NCBI GenBank assembly: GCA_020726425.1
Contig: DYSA01000005.1
Location: 1-33,528, forward strand
Length of the DNA: 33,528 nucleotides
DNA from: Fibrobacter succinogenes
GTDB lineage: Bacteria > Fibrobacterota > Chitinivibrionia > Chitinivibrionales > Chitinivibrionaceae
Direction: 5' to 3'
This document shows positions 9,156 through 18,032 of the stretch, in pieces. The notes beneath the pieces were generated by a model. That model was not told the origin of the DNA and did not search any database. It was given only the letters and a program-made list of their open reading frames with translations. The translations under genes and the position numbers were made by a program. The number at the start of each line of letters is the position of its first letter. Within the stretch, counting starts at the first letter, position 1.

Positions 9156-10687
9156 CAGATTCAATTGTTAACCCAAAAAAAGTTAGACACCTTGAAAAAC
9201 AGGCGAGACTTCAGGGATTTGTGTCGGAACTTGAAATCAGTGAAATCGCTGATTCACCAGAAGAGGCTCTTGCAATAACGGAATTGCTTGCTTCAAAAGG
9301 TGTAGAAATTAATCCATTTGTTCAGCGAAGTCGTCGACGTCGCCCTGATGAACACGAACATCCTTTCGTCGAAGAAATTCACGAACAGAAGAGAAACGAT
9401 CCTGTTTGGAACTATCTCAATCAGGTTGGAAGTTTTCCGCTCCTCAGTCGTTCTCAAGAAATTGAGTATTCTCGTCAGATGGTTCTGGGGAAGAATAAAC
9501 TTCTGGAGGGTGCGTATCGTTCTCCGCTTATTCAAGATTTCTTGTTTCGTCTTGCCGAAGAGTTGGAAAATGGCGTTTTGAATAGCGATGATGTCTTTGA
9601 CATTGAACCTGATTCTGATGAAGCACAAGATGACTCTGAACTGTTCGAAGTATTTATGGATGGCATACAAAAAATTGCCGAAGTTCAAGATCAAATTGAA
9701 ACTGAGCAAGAAACGCTTGAATCCGCAGATGCAGATCATCGACTTGCAATTGTTGAACAGATCCGCGAGTTAACAGATCAGCTTGTTGAACACGCATTTG
9801 AACTCAATATTAGCGAACGTCAGAAAAAAAGTATCATCGATAAATATCGCGAATGGCTCAATGGAAATTCGATGAACGGTGAACTTGAAAACTTTGAATC
9901 ATGGGAAAAGATTTTTTCTGATGCGAAGGATTCTGTAATTGAATCAAACTATCGCCTTGTAATTTCTATTGCGAAAAAATACAAATTTACCGGTATGGAA
10001 CTGATCGATGTGATCCAAGAAGGAAACCGCGGTTTGATGAAAGCGGTTGACCATTTTGATTATCGCAAAGGATATAAGTTCTCGACTTATGCCACGTGGT
10101 GGATCCGTCAGGCGATTACTCGAGCGATCAACGACAAGGGCAAAGCAATTCGCATTCCTGCAAATACCCGAGAACTGATGAATCGGGTAAATCGTTTCTC
10201 TCAACGATATGTGTTGGAGCATGGTTTCGAACCTCAGCCTCACGAAATTGCAGAATCGCTGAAACTTTCGGAACGTAAAGTTCAACAGGTTTTGAGTTAT
10301 GCAATGGATCCGATTTCACTTGATCGTGAACTCAATGATGGTACCGATTCGACAATGGCCGATTTTGTTGCCGATTCAACGGCTGAAAATCCATCGAATA
10401 GTATCACTGTCAAAGGATTGCGTAACTCGTTAGACAAATTGCTCAATGGCCTTGCGACTAAAGAACGCCGAGTCATTATGATGCGCTATGGCTACGATGA
10501 TGGACGCAAAAAAACCTTGAATGAAATTGGTGACATCTTTGGGATTTCTCGTGAACGAGTTCGCCAAATCGAAGTGCGTGCGTTGGCGAAATTGCGTCAT
10601 CCTGGTCGTGGTGGTACGTTGGATGATTGGAGATTTGACCAAGGTGAACTTGACGATTTTTCTGATTTCGACAGTTCAATCGGTTAG
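9152..10687 (+). CDS. rpoD: RNA polymerase primary sigma factor (sigma-70)
   Basis: Region 2 'GLMKAVDHFDYRKGYKFSTYATWWIRQAITRAI', region 4 'TLNEIGDIFGISRERVRQIEVRALAKLRHPGR'. Follows dnaG with a 4-nt overlap. Confidence 0.97.
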   Translation: MTDSIVNPKKVRHLEKQARLQGFVSELEISEIADSPEEALAITELLASKGVEINPFVQRSRRRRPDEHEHPFVEEIHEQKRNDPVWNYLNQVGSFPLLSRSQEIEYSRQMVLGKNKLLEGAYRSPLIQDFLFRLAEELENGVLNSDDVFDIEPDSDEAQDDSELFEVFMDGIQKIAEVQDQIETEQETLESADADHRLAIVEQIRELTDQLVEHAFELNISERQKKSIIDKYREWLNGNSMNGELENFESWEKIFSDAKDSVIESNYRLVISIAKKYKFTGMELIDVIQEGNRGLMKAVDHFDYRKGYKFSTYATWWIRQAITRAINDKGKAIRIPANTRELMNRVNRFSQRYVLEHGFEPQPHEIAESLKLSERKVQQVLSYAMDPISLDRELNDGTDSTMADFVADSTAENPSNSITVKGLRNSLDKLLNGLATKERRVIMMRYGYDDGRKKTLNEIGDIFGISRERVRQIEVRALAKLRHPGRGGTLDDWRFDQGELDDFSDFDSSIG

Positions 10688-10711
10688 AATATTTGATTTT
10701 GATTTTTACTT

Positions 10712-10741
10712 GCAACCCGTCTTTGGCGGGTTGCTTTTTTT
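10712..10741 (+). terminator. intrinsic terminator downstream of rpoD
   Basis: Perfect 8-bp stem GCAACCCG ... CGGGTTGC with a 7-nt loop, followed by TTTTTTT. Confidence 0.9.
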
Positions 10742-10752
10742 AAGGAGTTTGT

Positions 10753-11472
10753 GTGGCACGGGATCGCGTTTTCTCTGACCTTCACCCGGAAATTGCAGAG
10801 TTTACTTTTAATCAAAATGTAGCATCAGTATTTGCAGATATGCTCAAGCGATCAGTTCCAGGATATGGAACTGTATTGGCACAGTTGTCCGTTTTTGCTC
10901 GAAAGTATGCACAAGAGGGAAGTACGATTTACGATCTTGGGTGTTCACTTGGAGCAGCGACCTTTGCAATGGCTTCCAACGTGGATCTTGAAAACTGCAC
11001 GTTCAAATCCTATGACACCAGCGCACCAATGATTTCTCGGTTCCGTGAGTTGTTACAGGAAAATCCCGTTCGCTATCCTGTTGAAATTTATGAAGATGAT
11101 ATTACTGATATCACATTTGAAAATGCATCAATAACAGTTCTTAATTTGACGTTGCAGTTTATCGATCCCGATGAGCGGCTTGAACTATTAAAACGAATTT
11201 ACACTGGAACTCGTTCGGGGGGGATTTTAATTCTCACTGAGAAAATTAGTGATACTACTGAAGATGGTGTAATGACGGATCTCTATTATGATTTTAAACG
11301 AGCAAACAGTTATAGTGAACTTGAAATAAGTAATAAGCGTACTGCACTTGAAAATGTGTTGATTACAGACACTGAAGAAATTCACGTTGAACGCCTTGAA
11401 CAAGCAGGGTTTTCACGGACAATGCGTTGGTTCCAGACACTCAACTTTCGGGCATATATCTCATGGAAATAG
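10753..11472 (+). CDS. cmoA: carboxy-S-adenosyl-L-methionine synthase CmoA
   Basis: GTG start with 'aaggag' RBS. 'DRVFSDLHPEIAEFTFNQNVASVFADMLKRSVPGYGTVLAQL...YDLGCSLGAATFAM' closely follows the CmoA pattern. Confidence 0.93.
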   Translation: MARDRVFSDLHPEIAEFTFNQNVASVFADMLKRSVPGYGTVLAQLSVFARKYAQEGSTIYDLGCSLGAATFAMASNVDLENCTFKSYDTSAPMISRFRELLQENPVRYPVEIYEDDITDITFENASITVLNLTLQFIDPDERLELLKRIYTGTRSGGILILTEKISDTTEDGVMTDLYYDFKRANSYSELEISNKRTALENVLITDTEEIHVERLEQAGFSRTMRWFQTLNFRAYISWK

Positions 11473-12440
11473 GCTACTACGACGATCTCTATACATATCT
11501 TGAATCCACGGGGAAATTTCATGCATGGGCACAGGATTTGAAATCAATCGTGCCCGCACAATTTGATACTGATAAAGATGGAAATCTTCAGCGGTGGCTC
11601 GATGCTTTTGCACTTCTCCCGCCATCAAACTCTCTTCCACTAACGATTGATGATGGGCATGCTACTTTTGGCGATCAACACTCATTTACAATTTCACCTG
11701 ATTCTACAAAAGAGTTGTTGAAGTCTTTCATGCCTTGGCGAAAAGGTCCATGGCAACTAGGTGGAGTAAAAATAAATACTGAGTGGCATTCTGATTGGAA
11801 GTGGGAGCGAGTCTCTCCACATCTCTCTTCACTAAAAGGTCGGCGGATTCTTGATGTAGGAAGTGGAAATGGGTATTACTGCTTCCGGATGATTCAAGAA
11901 GGTGCCGAATCGGCCATCGGAATTGATCCGGGAATGCTCGCAGTGGTACAATATTCCGTGATGAAACGGTATACTCCCACTCTTCCCGTTTGGGTACTTC
12001 CGCTAGGTGTTGAAGACATGCCTGCGACACTTTCTTTCGATACTGTTTTTTCTATGGGTGTGTTATATCATCGGAAATCACCAATTGACCATATTTATCA
12101 GCTTAAGGGACTATTGAGATCTGGTGGTGAGTTGGTTTTAGAAACTATGGTTGTGGAAGAGTCCTACGGTGATCTACTTGTTCCTGAAGATCGGTACCAG
12201 CAAATGCGAAATGTGTGGTTTATTCCTTCTGTTACGCAACTTGAACTGTGGATTCGCCGATGTGGGTTTAAGAATGTGCGATGTGTATGTGTTGAACCAA
12301 CGACTATCGAAGAGCAGCGGAAAACAGAATGGATGCAGTTTGATTCTCTGGAAAGTTTTCTTGATCCTGAAGATCACAGTAAAACGATTGAAGGGTATCC
12401 CGCTCCTCGGCGTGCAGTTATCATTGCAGAAAAACCGTAA
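11463..12440 (+). CDS. cmoB: tRNA U34 carboxymethyltransferase CmoB
   Basis: 'PWRKGPWQLGGVKINTEWHSDWKWERVSPHLSSLKGRRILDVGSGNGYYCFRM' and 'SMGVLYHRKSPIDHIYQLKGLLRSGGELVLETMVV'. ATG at 11463 overlaps the cmoA 3' end. Confidence 0.95.
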   Translation: MEIGYYDDLYTYLESTGKFHAWAQDLKSIVPAQFDTDKDGNLQRWLDAFALLPPSNSLPLTIDDGHATFGDQHSFTISPDSTKELLKSFMPWRKGPWQLGGVKINTEWHSDWKWERVSPHLSSLKGRRILDVGSGNGYYCFRMIQEGAESAIGIDPGMLAVVQYSVMKRYTPTLPVWVLPLGVEDMPATLSFDTVFSMGVLYHRKSPIDHIYQLKGLLRSGGELVLETMVVEESYGDLLVPEDRYQQMRNVWFIPSVTQLELWIRRCGFKNVRCVCVEPTTIEEQRKTEWMQFDSLESFLDPEDHSKTIEGYPAPRRAVIIAEKP

Positions 12441-12461
12441 CGGGGACTTTCCCGCTACGGT
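12432..12461 (-). terminator. probable intrinsic terminator for the leftward DUF2892-like gene, overlapping the cmoB stop
   Basis: Hairpin ACCGTA-a-CGGG ... CCCG-c-TACGGT. On the minus strand it is followed by TTTTTC; there is no T-tract on the plus strand. Confidence 0.6.
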
Positions 12462-12464
12462 ATG

Positions 12465-12665
12465 TTAGATTTCTGGATCATTCTTGTCAATTATTGTTGA
12501 TATACCCATAGGGATATAGAGTAGGCACCGTCTGCTAAATCCTGTAATTAGAGGGATTAATCCAATTATCCCCCAAAAGTTTTTAAGTGCTATTCCAGTA
12601 AAAAGAATTCCAATTCCTATTATAATTCGAATGAGACTATCCACGGTTCCTACATTACATTTCAT
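12465..12665 (-). CDS. small membrane protein of the DUF2892 (YgaP TM) type
   Basis: 'MKCNVGTVDSLIRIIIGIGILFTGIALKNFWGIIGLIPLITGFSRRCLLYIPMGIST'. ATG at 12665 preceded by GGAGG on the minus strand. Confidence 0.8.
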   Translation of the reverse strand: MKCNVGTVDSLIRIIIGIGILFTGIALKNFWGIIGLIPLITGFSRRCLLYIPMGISTIIDKNDPEI

Positions 12666-12902
12666 TGCTTCCTCCATTTTATTAAACCGAATTGAAAGTA
12701 ATCATACCCACGAATGGAGCTGTTTGTAAAGAAGAATGTTCTCTTATTTTTATGGTTTTTGAATTGGTCTGAATTTTGTATGATTCTATAAAATCTGTAT
12801 CGAAATTGTAGGCTGTTGATCTTGTGAATCTGTATGATTTGAAAGCTGATTCTACGAAGCGTAAAAACTATATTGTCTAAATAAACTTGTATGGAGGTGT
12901 GC

Positions 12903-13850
12903 ATGGCTCATAGTAAAGAAAAAATAGTGATCATCGGTTCCGGACCTGCGGGATTTACTGCGGGGATTTATCTCGCTCGCGCAAATCTTAATCCTCTTCT
13001 TATTGAAGGGTTTATGGCTGGAGGAATGCCTGGCGGGCAGTTGATGACTACTGCGGAAGTTGAAAACTACCCAGGATTTGCGAATGGCATCGACGGTCAG
13101 AAACTCATGGGTGAAATGCGGCAACAGGCTGAAAATAGCGGTGTTCACATGAATATGGTCGATATTACTTCTGTTGATTTTTCTGCACGTCCTTTCAAAA
13201 TGACCGATATGAATGGCGACACATACGAAGCTGATTCTGTGATTATTTGCACGGGGGCAAATGCGCGTCGTCTTGATATGGATTCGGAAAAACTGTTCTG
13301 GATGAAAGGTATATCTGCGTGTGCGGTATGCGATGGCGCTTTGCCGATTTTCAGAAATAAGCCACTTGCTGTTATTGGCGGCGGAGATACGGCCTTGGAA
13401 GAAGCTGAACACCTTACTAAATTTGGTTCAAAAGTGTATATAATCCATCGTCGTGATGAGTTTAGAGGATCAAAAATTCTTCAAAAACGAGTTATGGAAC
13501 ATGACAAAATTGAAATTCTGTGGAATAAAGTTCCGGAAGAGTTCTATGGTTCCAATGTTCTCGAGGGAATCAAGTTAAAAGACACGATCACCGGTGAACT
13601 GACAGACCTTACGGTAAGTGGTTGTTTCCAAGCAATTGGCCACCGTCCGAATACTGGATTCCTCGGTGATTCGGTAGCGCTTGATCAGACGGGTTACATC
13701 GTTACGGAAAATGGTGTTGAAACATCAATTCCCGGGGTTTTCGCAGCCGGAGATGTTCAAGATCCTCAGTGGAGACAGGCGATTATCGCTGCTGGTTCCG
13801 GTGCTCATGCGGCACTTGCTGCCGAGCGTTGGCTCAACGAGCAGGAATAA
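12903..13850 (+). CDS. trxB: thioredoxin reductase
   Basis: FAD-binding 'IVIIGSGPAGFTAGIYLARA', redox 'CAVCDG', NADPH 'AVIGGGDTALEEA', 'GVFAAGDVQDPQWRQAIIAAGSG'. Confidence 0.95.
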   Translation: MAHSKEKIVIIGSGPAGFTAGIYLARANLNPLLIEGFMAGGMPGGQLMTTAEVENYPGFANGIDGQKLMGEMRQQAENSGVHMNMVDITSVDFSARPFKMTDMNGDTYEADSVIICTGANARRLDMDSEKLFWMKGISACAVCDGALPIFRNKPLAVIGGGDTALEEAEHLTKFGSKVYIIHRRDEFRGSKILQKRVMEHDKIEILWNKVPEEFYGSNVLEGIKLKDTITGELTDLTVSGCFQAIGHRPNTGFLGDSVALDQTGYIVTENGVETSIPGVFAAGDVQDPQWRQAIIAAGSGAHAALAAERWLNEQE

Positions 13851-13855
13851 ACAAT

Positions 13856-14239
13856 ATGGCTGAAATGAGAAGATTCTCTCCGGTTCGATTTGGTGATTTT
13901 CTTCTCATTTTCGCACTTCTTGGCTTGCTCTTTGTCGTGTTAAACTCACGCGAATCTACCAAATGTGGCGATGGCTACGAACTCTACCTTTCTGATTCTC
14001 TCGTATATAAAGACTCTTTTCATTCCGTTCTCTGCACTCTCAACGTCGCTCAGAATATTGTTGTTCTCGGCGTTACCGATTCTTCGGTTCAGTTTTTACA
14101 AAATAGTTGCACTGAAAAGATTTGTGTCCATGCAGAACCGATTTCTCGCACTGGCGAAGAGATCGTATGCGCCCCAAATCGCCTTGTGTTGAAAATTCCC
14201 GGTGAAAGGAAGTTCGATGCAGATATCATCGCCCGCTGA
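13856..14239 (+). CDS. NusG domain II-containing small membrane-anchored protein
   Basis: N-terminal TM, then 'VQFLQNSCTEKICVHAEPISRTGEEIVCAPNRLVLKI', the recognisable NusG_II signature. ATG at 13856. Confidence 0.8.
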   Translation: MAEMRRFSPVRFGDFLLIFALLGLLFVVLNSRESTKCGDGYELYLSDSLVYKDSFHSVLCTLNVAQNIVVLGVTDSSVQFLQNSCTEKICVHAEPISRTGEEIVCAPNRLVLKIPGERKFDADIIAR

Positions 14240-15299
14240 AGTGTATCGAAAGCTACTTCTGTTTACATTGGCGTTGTTGTTCGGTGCTCTGGAACTATTT
14301 ATACCTCGTATGCCCCTTTTCCCATGGCTGAAACCGGGGTTTGCTAATATTATCACCATGATTTGGCTTATTCGTTATGGTTTTCGCGATGCCCTATTGT
14401 TCGGTTTTTTGCGGATTTGGATAACCTCATTTTTCTTTGGTTTTTCATTTTTTGCATTATTCCCTGCTGTCTTAGGACTACTGTTGTCAGTTAGTTTTAT
14501 GAAAGGTATTGTTCGAATCAACGAATTGATTCCCATTTTTGGATATGTCGGATTGGGGATTACCGGTGCTTTTTTTCATAATGTGGGGCAGCTGTTTGCA
14601 CTAAAATTTCTTGTTGGGGAAGCATCGTTGTTCAGCCTGCAGTTTCCGGTGATGATCGGCGCCGCTATTCTGACGGGGGCGCTGACGGGAATCCTTGCGT
14701 GGCGGTTTAGTCTTGTCGATTTGGGTGATGGGAACATTGTAAAAGACTCACTTACAATTCACTTTGTTAGCCTCCAAAAAAGAGTGCTGTCACTTTTGCT
14801 ATTGCTCTGCATGGTTGCGGTTTTGTTTTTAGAGAATCCTTGGTATGTCGCGATTTTTATGTGCATGGCGGTGATTTCATCTGTGTGGGTAACGAAATCC
14901 ATAAGAAGTGTCGTCATGTCGATTCGCCGATCTTGGTTTTTTGTTATCATGATATTTTTCGTAACCCGATGGGGAAGTGGTGAGTGGAGCACGGCATTTG
15001 TACAACTGTTTCGTCTGTTTGGCTGGATTTTCTGTACTGATCTTTTTAGAAAATTTGAAACCGACCGACTGTTTTTTGCTTTTCTCTATCGCTTGTTTCC
15101 CACTTTTGATACCACACTAGCCGCAGCACTTCTTACCGTTGAAGTATTTCCTGAACTCATGAAAAATGGAGCGATTAAAGCGGCAATCAATCCTGTCGTA
15201 TTTATAAAAAATCCTTCGGACTATTTGCAATCTATGGTATCTATGAGCCACAACATTCTGGAAGAGGGTGGATGGGGAAAGAGAGTTGATAAAAATTAA
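14217..15299 (+). CDS. Gx transporter / heptaprenyl diphosphate synthase component I-like membrane protein with an extra C-terminal membrane region
   Basis: 'LFTLALLFGALELFIPRMPLFPWLKPGFANIITMIWLIRYGFRDALLFGFLRI' is the Gx/HepPP-I signature. It overlaps the NusG_II gene, a frequent partner. The C-terminal ~170 aa is an additional TM region. Confidence 0.78.
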   Translation: MQISSPAEVYRKLLLFTLALLFGALELFIPRMPLFPWLKPGFANIITMIWLIRYGFRDALLFGFLRIWITSFFFGFSFFALFPAVLGLLLSVSFMKGIVRINELIPIFGYVGLGITGAFFHNVGQLFALKFLVGEASLFSLQFPVMIGAAILTGALTGILAWRFSLVDLGDGNIVKDSLTIHFVSLQKRVLSLLLLLCMVAVLFLENPWYVAIFMCMAVISSVWVTKSIRSVVMSIRRSWFFVIMIFFVTRWGSGEWSTAFVQLFRLFGWIFCTDLFRKFETDRLFFAFLYRLFPTFDTTLAAALLTVEVFPELMKNGAIKAAINPVVFIKNPSDYLQSMVSMSHNILEEGGWGKRVDKN

Positions 15300-15556
15300 A
15301 ACGGCGAACCACGTGTGATTAGCCATTTTAGTCAAAAAGTCTCGTTGCCTACTTGCCAGTGAAAATACAATGACTTATTCGCATGGTACAGTGATCCTTG
15401 CGTGGTCATCGAGGATACATTGTGATTGATCCTTATGATTACCTCACTCTAGAAATAGATGGCATTCCATTGTGCGACAGGCATTTTCTGCAAGCTTATA
15501 CCTCAAAATCATGTGTCGTTTTTGAGATAATCAATGTACCTTTTTTCTGTAAGAAT

Positions 15557-16087
15557 TCATTGCGCGCCCTCGCTGAACTTTTCATCTGTAGAATTTCGGC
15601 GGGCTTTGGCTTTTTCTCGAACAATCTTAAAAAAAGATTGGATTAACTCCTTCGATTCTTCAGCCATGATTCCTCCAGTCACTTCAGGCCAGCGGCGATA
15701 TGCCTTTTCTGCTACATCGCGATGTTGGCTGGTAACTAAAGCTCCAAAACGGTTGTCGCTTGCGCCGAAGACGATTCGTTTGACTCGGGATTGCAGCGAT
15801 GCTCCGAGACACATCATGCAGGGCTCTAGAGTTACGTAGAGAGTACACTCGTGAAGACGCCAGCTTCCCGCTTCTTTTGCCGCCGCTCCAATTGCGATAA
15901 CCTCAGCGTGAGCTGTGGCATCTTGCATCTTTTCGATCATGTTAAAACCGCGCCCGATAATTTTGTTTTCCAGCACAACTACTGCGCCGATAGGTACTTC
16001 TTCATTTGCAAAAGCATTGCCCGCTTCGCGCAGGGCTGCTTCCATGAAATACTCGTCTGGAAAAGGTTCAAGAAGGTTGTGGATCAT
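15557..16087 (-). CDS. tadA: tRNA-specific adenosine deaminase TadA
   Basis: 'EEVPIGAVVVLENKIIGRGFN...DATAHAEVIAI' and 'LYVTLEPCMMCLGASLQSRVKRIVFGASD'. Internal ATG of 'MIHNLLEPF' taken as the start; the ORF extends to 16159. Confidence 0.93.
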   Translation of the reverse strand: MIHNLLEPFPDEYFMEAALREAGNAFANEEVPIGAVVVLENKIIGRGFNMIEKMQDATAHAEVIAIGAAAKEAGSWRLHECTLYVTLEPCMMCLGASLQSRVKRIVFGASDNRFGALVTSQHRDVAEKAYRRWPEVTGGIMAEESKELIQSFFKIVREKAKARRNSTDEKFSEGAQ

Positions 16088-16212
16088 CGTTTTATTCCTT
16101 GGTTGTTGTTTTATCGAGGACAAAATACACCGTATCTTGCTGTAAAGAAAAGTGTTCAAAAAAGAATAGTAAAATTGATAATAATTTTATGTTGCATAAT
16201 GGTGGTCGGTTT

Positions 16213-16218
16213 TATATT
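16213..16218 (+). promoter_or_regulatory. possible -10 element (TATATT) of the mraZ/dcw promoter
   Basis: TATATT just upstream of the TGGNN box array; the -35 is ambiguous (TTGCAT at 16192 with a suboptimal 15-nt spacer). Confidence 0.3.
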
Positions 16219-16221
16219 CTG

Positions 16222-16256
16222 TGGGTGATTGTGGAGGATTTTGGGTGATTGTGGGG
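16222..16256 (+). promoter_or_regulatory. MraZ-box array (putative MraZ operator)
   Basis: TGGGT-gattg-TGGAG-gattt-TGGGT-gattg-TGGGG: four TGGNN boxes at 16222, 16232, 16242 and 16252, each separated by 5 nt, directly before mraZ. This matches the known MraZ recognition pattern of TGGGN repeats with 5-nt spacers. Confidence 0.82.
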
Positions 16257-16261
16257 CTTTT

Positions 16262-16744
16262 TTGGTTGAAAGTGGAAAAAATCGATTTATTGGTAGCTTT
16301 GACTACTCGATAGATGCGAAAGGGCGTATAAATATGCCTGCCCGCTTTCGCAAAGCCCTCTCTGAAGATGCGGGCGAGACCTTTGTGGTTTGCTTTGCTC
16401 CCAATAAGCGCTTACGCGCGTATCCGCTAGATGAATGGCTTTTTCGAGAAAATCTTGAAAAAGAACGGGAAGAGCAGCGTCGTCGTGATGATGGTCGCAG
16501 TAATCCTACAGAATCAGAACTGAAATTGAAACGAATGCTCTATGAAACATTAAGTGAAACACAACTCGATGCTCAAGGGCGGTTTTCGCTTACTCCAAAG
16601 CAGATTAAGTTTGCCGGCTTAGAAAAGGCAGTCACCTTGGCTGGTTTTTCTGATGAACGATATATAGAAATTTTTGCGACAGAAAATCAGATGGAATTTG
16701 ACAGTGAAGATTTTGACACTCTTTTTTACGGGAATTCTAAATGA
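16262..16744 (+). CDS. mraZ: transcriptional regulator MraZ (start uncertain)
   Basis: 'FIGSFDYSIDAKGRINMPARFRKAL' and 'LDAQGRFSLTPKQIKFAGLEKAVTLAGFSDRYIEI'-like C-half, with rsmH following. The track start at 16229 (TTG) lies inside the operator array; TTG at 16262 is a plausible alternative. Confidence 0.85.
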   Translation: MVESGKNRFIGSFDYSIDAKGRINMPARFRKALSEDAGETFVVCFAPNKRLRAYPLDEWLFRENLEKEREEQRRRDDGRSNPTESELKLKRMLYETLSETQLDAQGRFSLTPKQIKFAGLEKAVTLAGFSDERYIEIFATENQMEFDSEDFDTLFYGNSK

Positions 16745-17664
16745 GTAATTATCACGTTCCAGTGATGCTTCAAGAGTGCATGGATGGACTTAACATGCGT
16801 CCTGGTGCCGTGTTTGTCGACTGCACTATGGGTGGCGGCGGACATTTTCTTCACATGGCATCACTAGTTGGGGCGACGGGGACGGTAATCGGAGTTGATC
16901 GAGACGCCGATGCTATTGCCGAAGTGACCGCAAAATCTTCGGGATTCGATGCGCGGGTGATTATCGAGCGCACGCCATTTTCTGGATTTCCTGAAGTTTT
17001 GAAAAAGTATGAAATTTCGGGGATTGATGGCGTTCTTATGGATCTTGGTGTTTCTTCACACCAGTTTGATGAAGGTTCGAGAGGATTTAGCTATCGTGCT
17101 GACTCACACCTTGATATGCGTATGGATACTCGGAATCCTCTCACTGCAGAAATCATTATTAACGAATATTCTGAAGAGCAAATCACGGAAATACTTCGCG
17201 ATTATGGTGAAGTGCAAAATCCTCGTCGCATGGCGAAGCTACTCGTTGATACCCGTTCGCATAAGTCAATTCGCACGACCGGTGAACTTGTGGCGGTTCT
17301 TAATGAAGAGTATGGGTTTCTAAAAAATGGAGTATTATCGAAAGTATTCCAAGGGTTTCGCATTGCGGTTAATGGCGAACTGGACGAGTTGAAAAGTGCT
17401 CTTGAATCTTCGGTTGAGTGGATGAATCCCGGTGGACGACTGGTAGTTATGTCGTATCATTCGCTAGAAGACCGCATTGTTAAACAGTTTATCCGTGAAA
17501 AAACGGTCGACTGCATTTGTCCTCCTCATTTTCCTCAGTGTCGTTGCGATACAAAGCAAACACTCAAGCTTGTATCTCGCAAGCCGATTGAAGCAACTGC
17601 TCGGGAAATTGAACAAAATGTTCGCGCTCGATCTGCAAAACTTCGCGTTGCCGAGAGATTATGA
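16741..17664 (+). CDS. rsmH: 16S rRNA (cytosine(1402)-N(4))-methyltransferase RsmH (MraW)
   Basis: 'YHVPVMLQECMDGLNMRPGAVFVDCTMGGGGH' and 'VMSYHSLEDRIVKQFIREK'. Confidence 0.97.
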   Translation: MSNYHVPVMLQECMDGLNMRPGAVFVDCTMGGGGHFLHMASLVGATGTVIGVDRDADAIAEVTAKSSGFDARVIIERTPFSGFPEVLKKYEISGIDGVLMDLGVSSHQFDEGSRGFSYRADSHLDMRMDTRNPLTAEIIINEYSEEQITEILRDYGEVQNPRRMAKLLVDTRSHKSIRTTGELVAVLNEEYGFLKNGVLSKVFQGFRIAVNGELDELKSALESSVEWMNPGGRLVVMSYHSLEDRIVKQFIREKTVDCICPPHFPQCRCDTKQTLKLVSRKPIEATAREIEQNVRARSAKLRVAERL

Positions 17665-18032
17665 AAAAAGGATTAGTAATTTTTCTGAAAATTGGAAAGG
17701 GTGCCGCTGTTATTGCAGGTATCCTTTTTCTCGTTTTTTCTCCATTCTTTTTAATCATTAAAAAAGAGAAAATGGTTCGCGAGTTATCTCAAAAAAGAGA
17801 GAAACTCAATGGCGAAATTTTGCGTATGAAAAGTGAAACTGCATCGCTTGAGCTGAAGATAGGACAACTTTCTTCAGCAGAACGGCTTGAAACATACGCA
17901 CGGGAGCAGCTAGCACTTGCGCCTGCTGATCCACAACGAGTAATTGTAGTTCAAAGAAGTAAAGATGGTGCGATCATCGTTGAAAAAAATCCAGAGGAAA
18001 ACTTTCTCTATAAATTGATGGGGAAACAGTGA
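17661..18032 (+). CDS. ftsL: FtsL-like cell division protein
   Basis: Single TM plus coiled coil. Position between rsmH and ftsI, with ATGA/GTGA overlaps. Confidence 0.75.
   Translation: MKKGLVIFLKIGKGAAVIAGILFLVFSPFFLIIKKEKMVRELSQKREKLNGEILRMKSETASLELKIGQLSSAERLETYAREQLALAPADPQRVIVVQRSKDGAIIVEKNPEENFLYKLMGKQ

Noticed and set aside
12852-13412. 186-aa minus-strand ORF
   Set aside because: Antisense to trxB. No domain signature.
15507-15531. CTCAAAA ... TTTTGAG inverted repeat in the Gx-tadA intergenic region as a terminator
   Set aside because: Short AT-rich stem with a large loop and no convincing T-tract; insufficient evidence.
15398-15646. 82-aa plus-strand ORF between the Gx-like gene and tadA
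   Set aside because: Overlaps the tadA 3' end on the opposite strand and has no motif or clear RBS. The upstream gap may simply be a convergent intergenic region.
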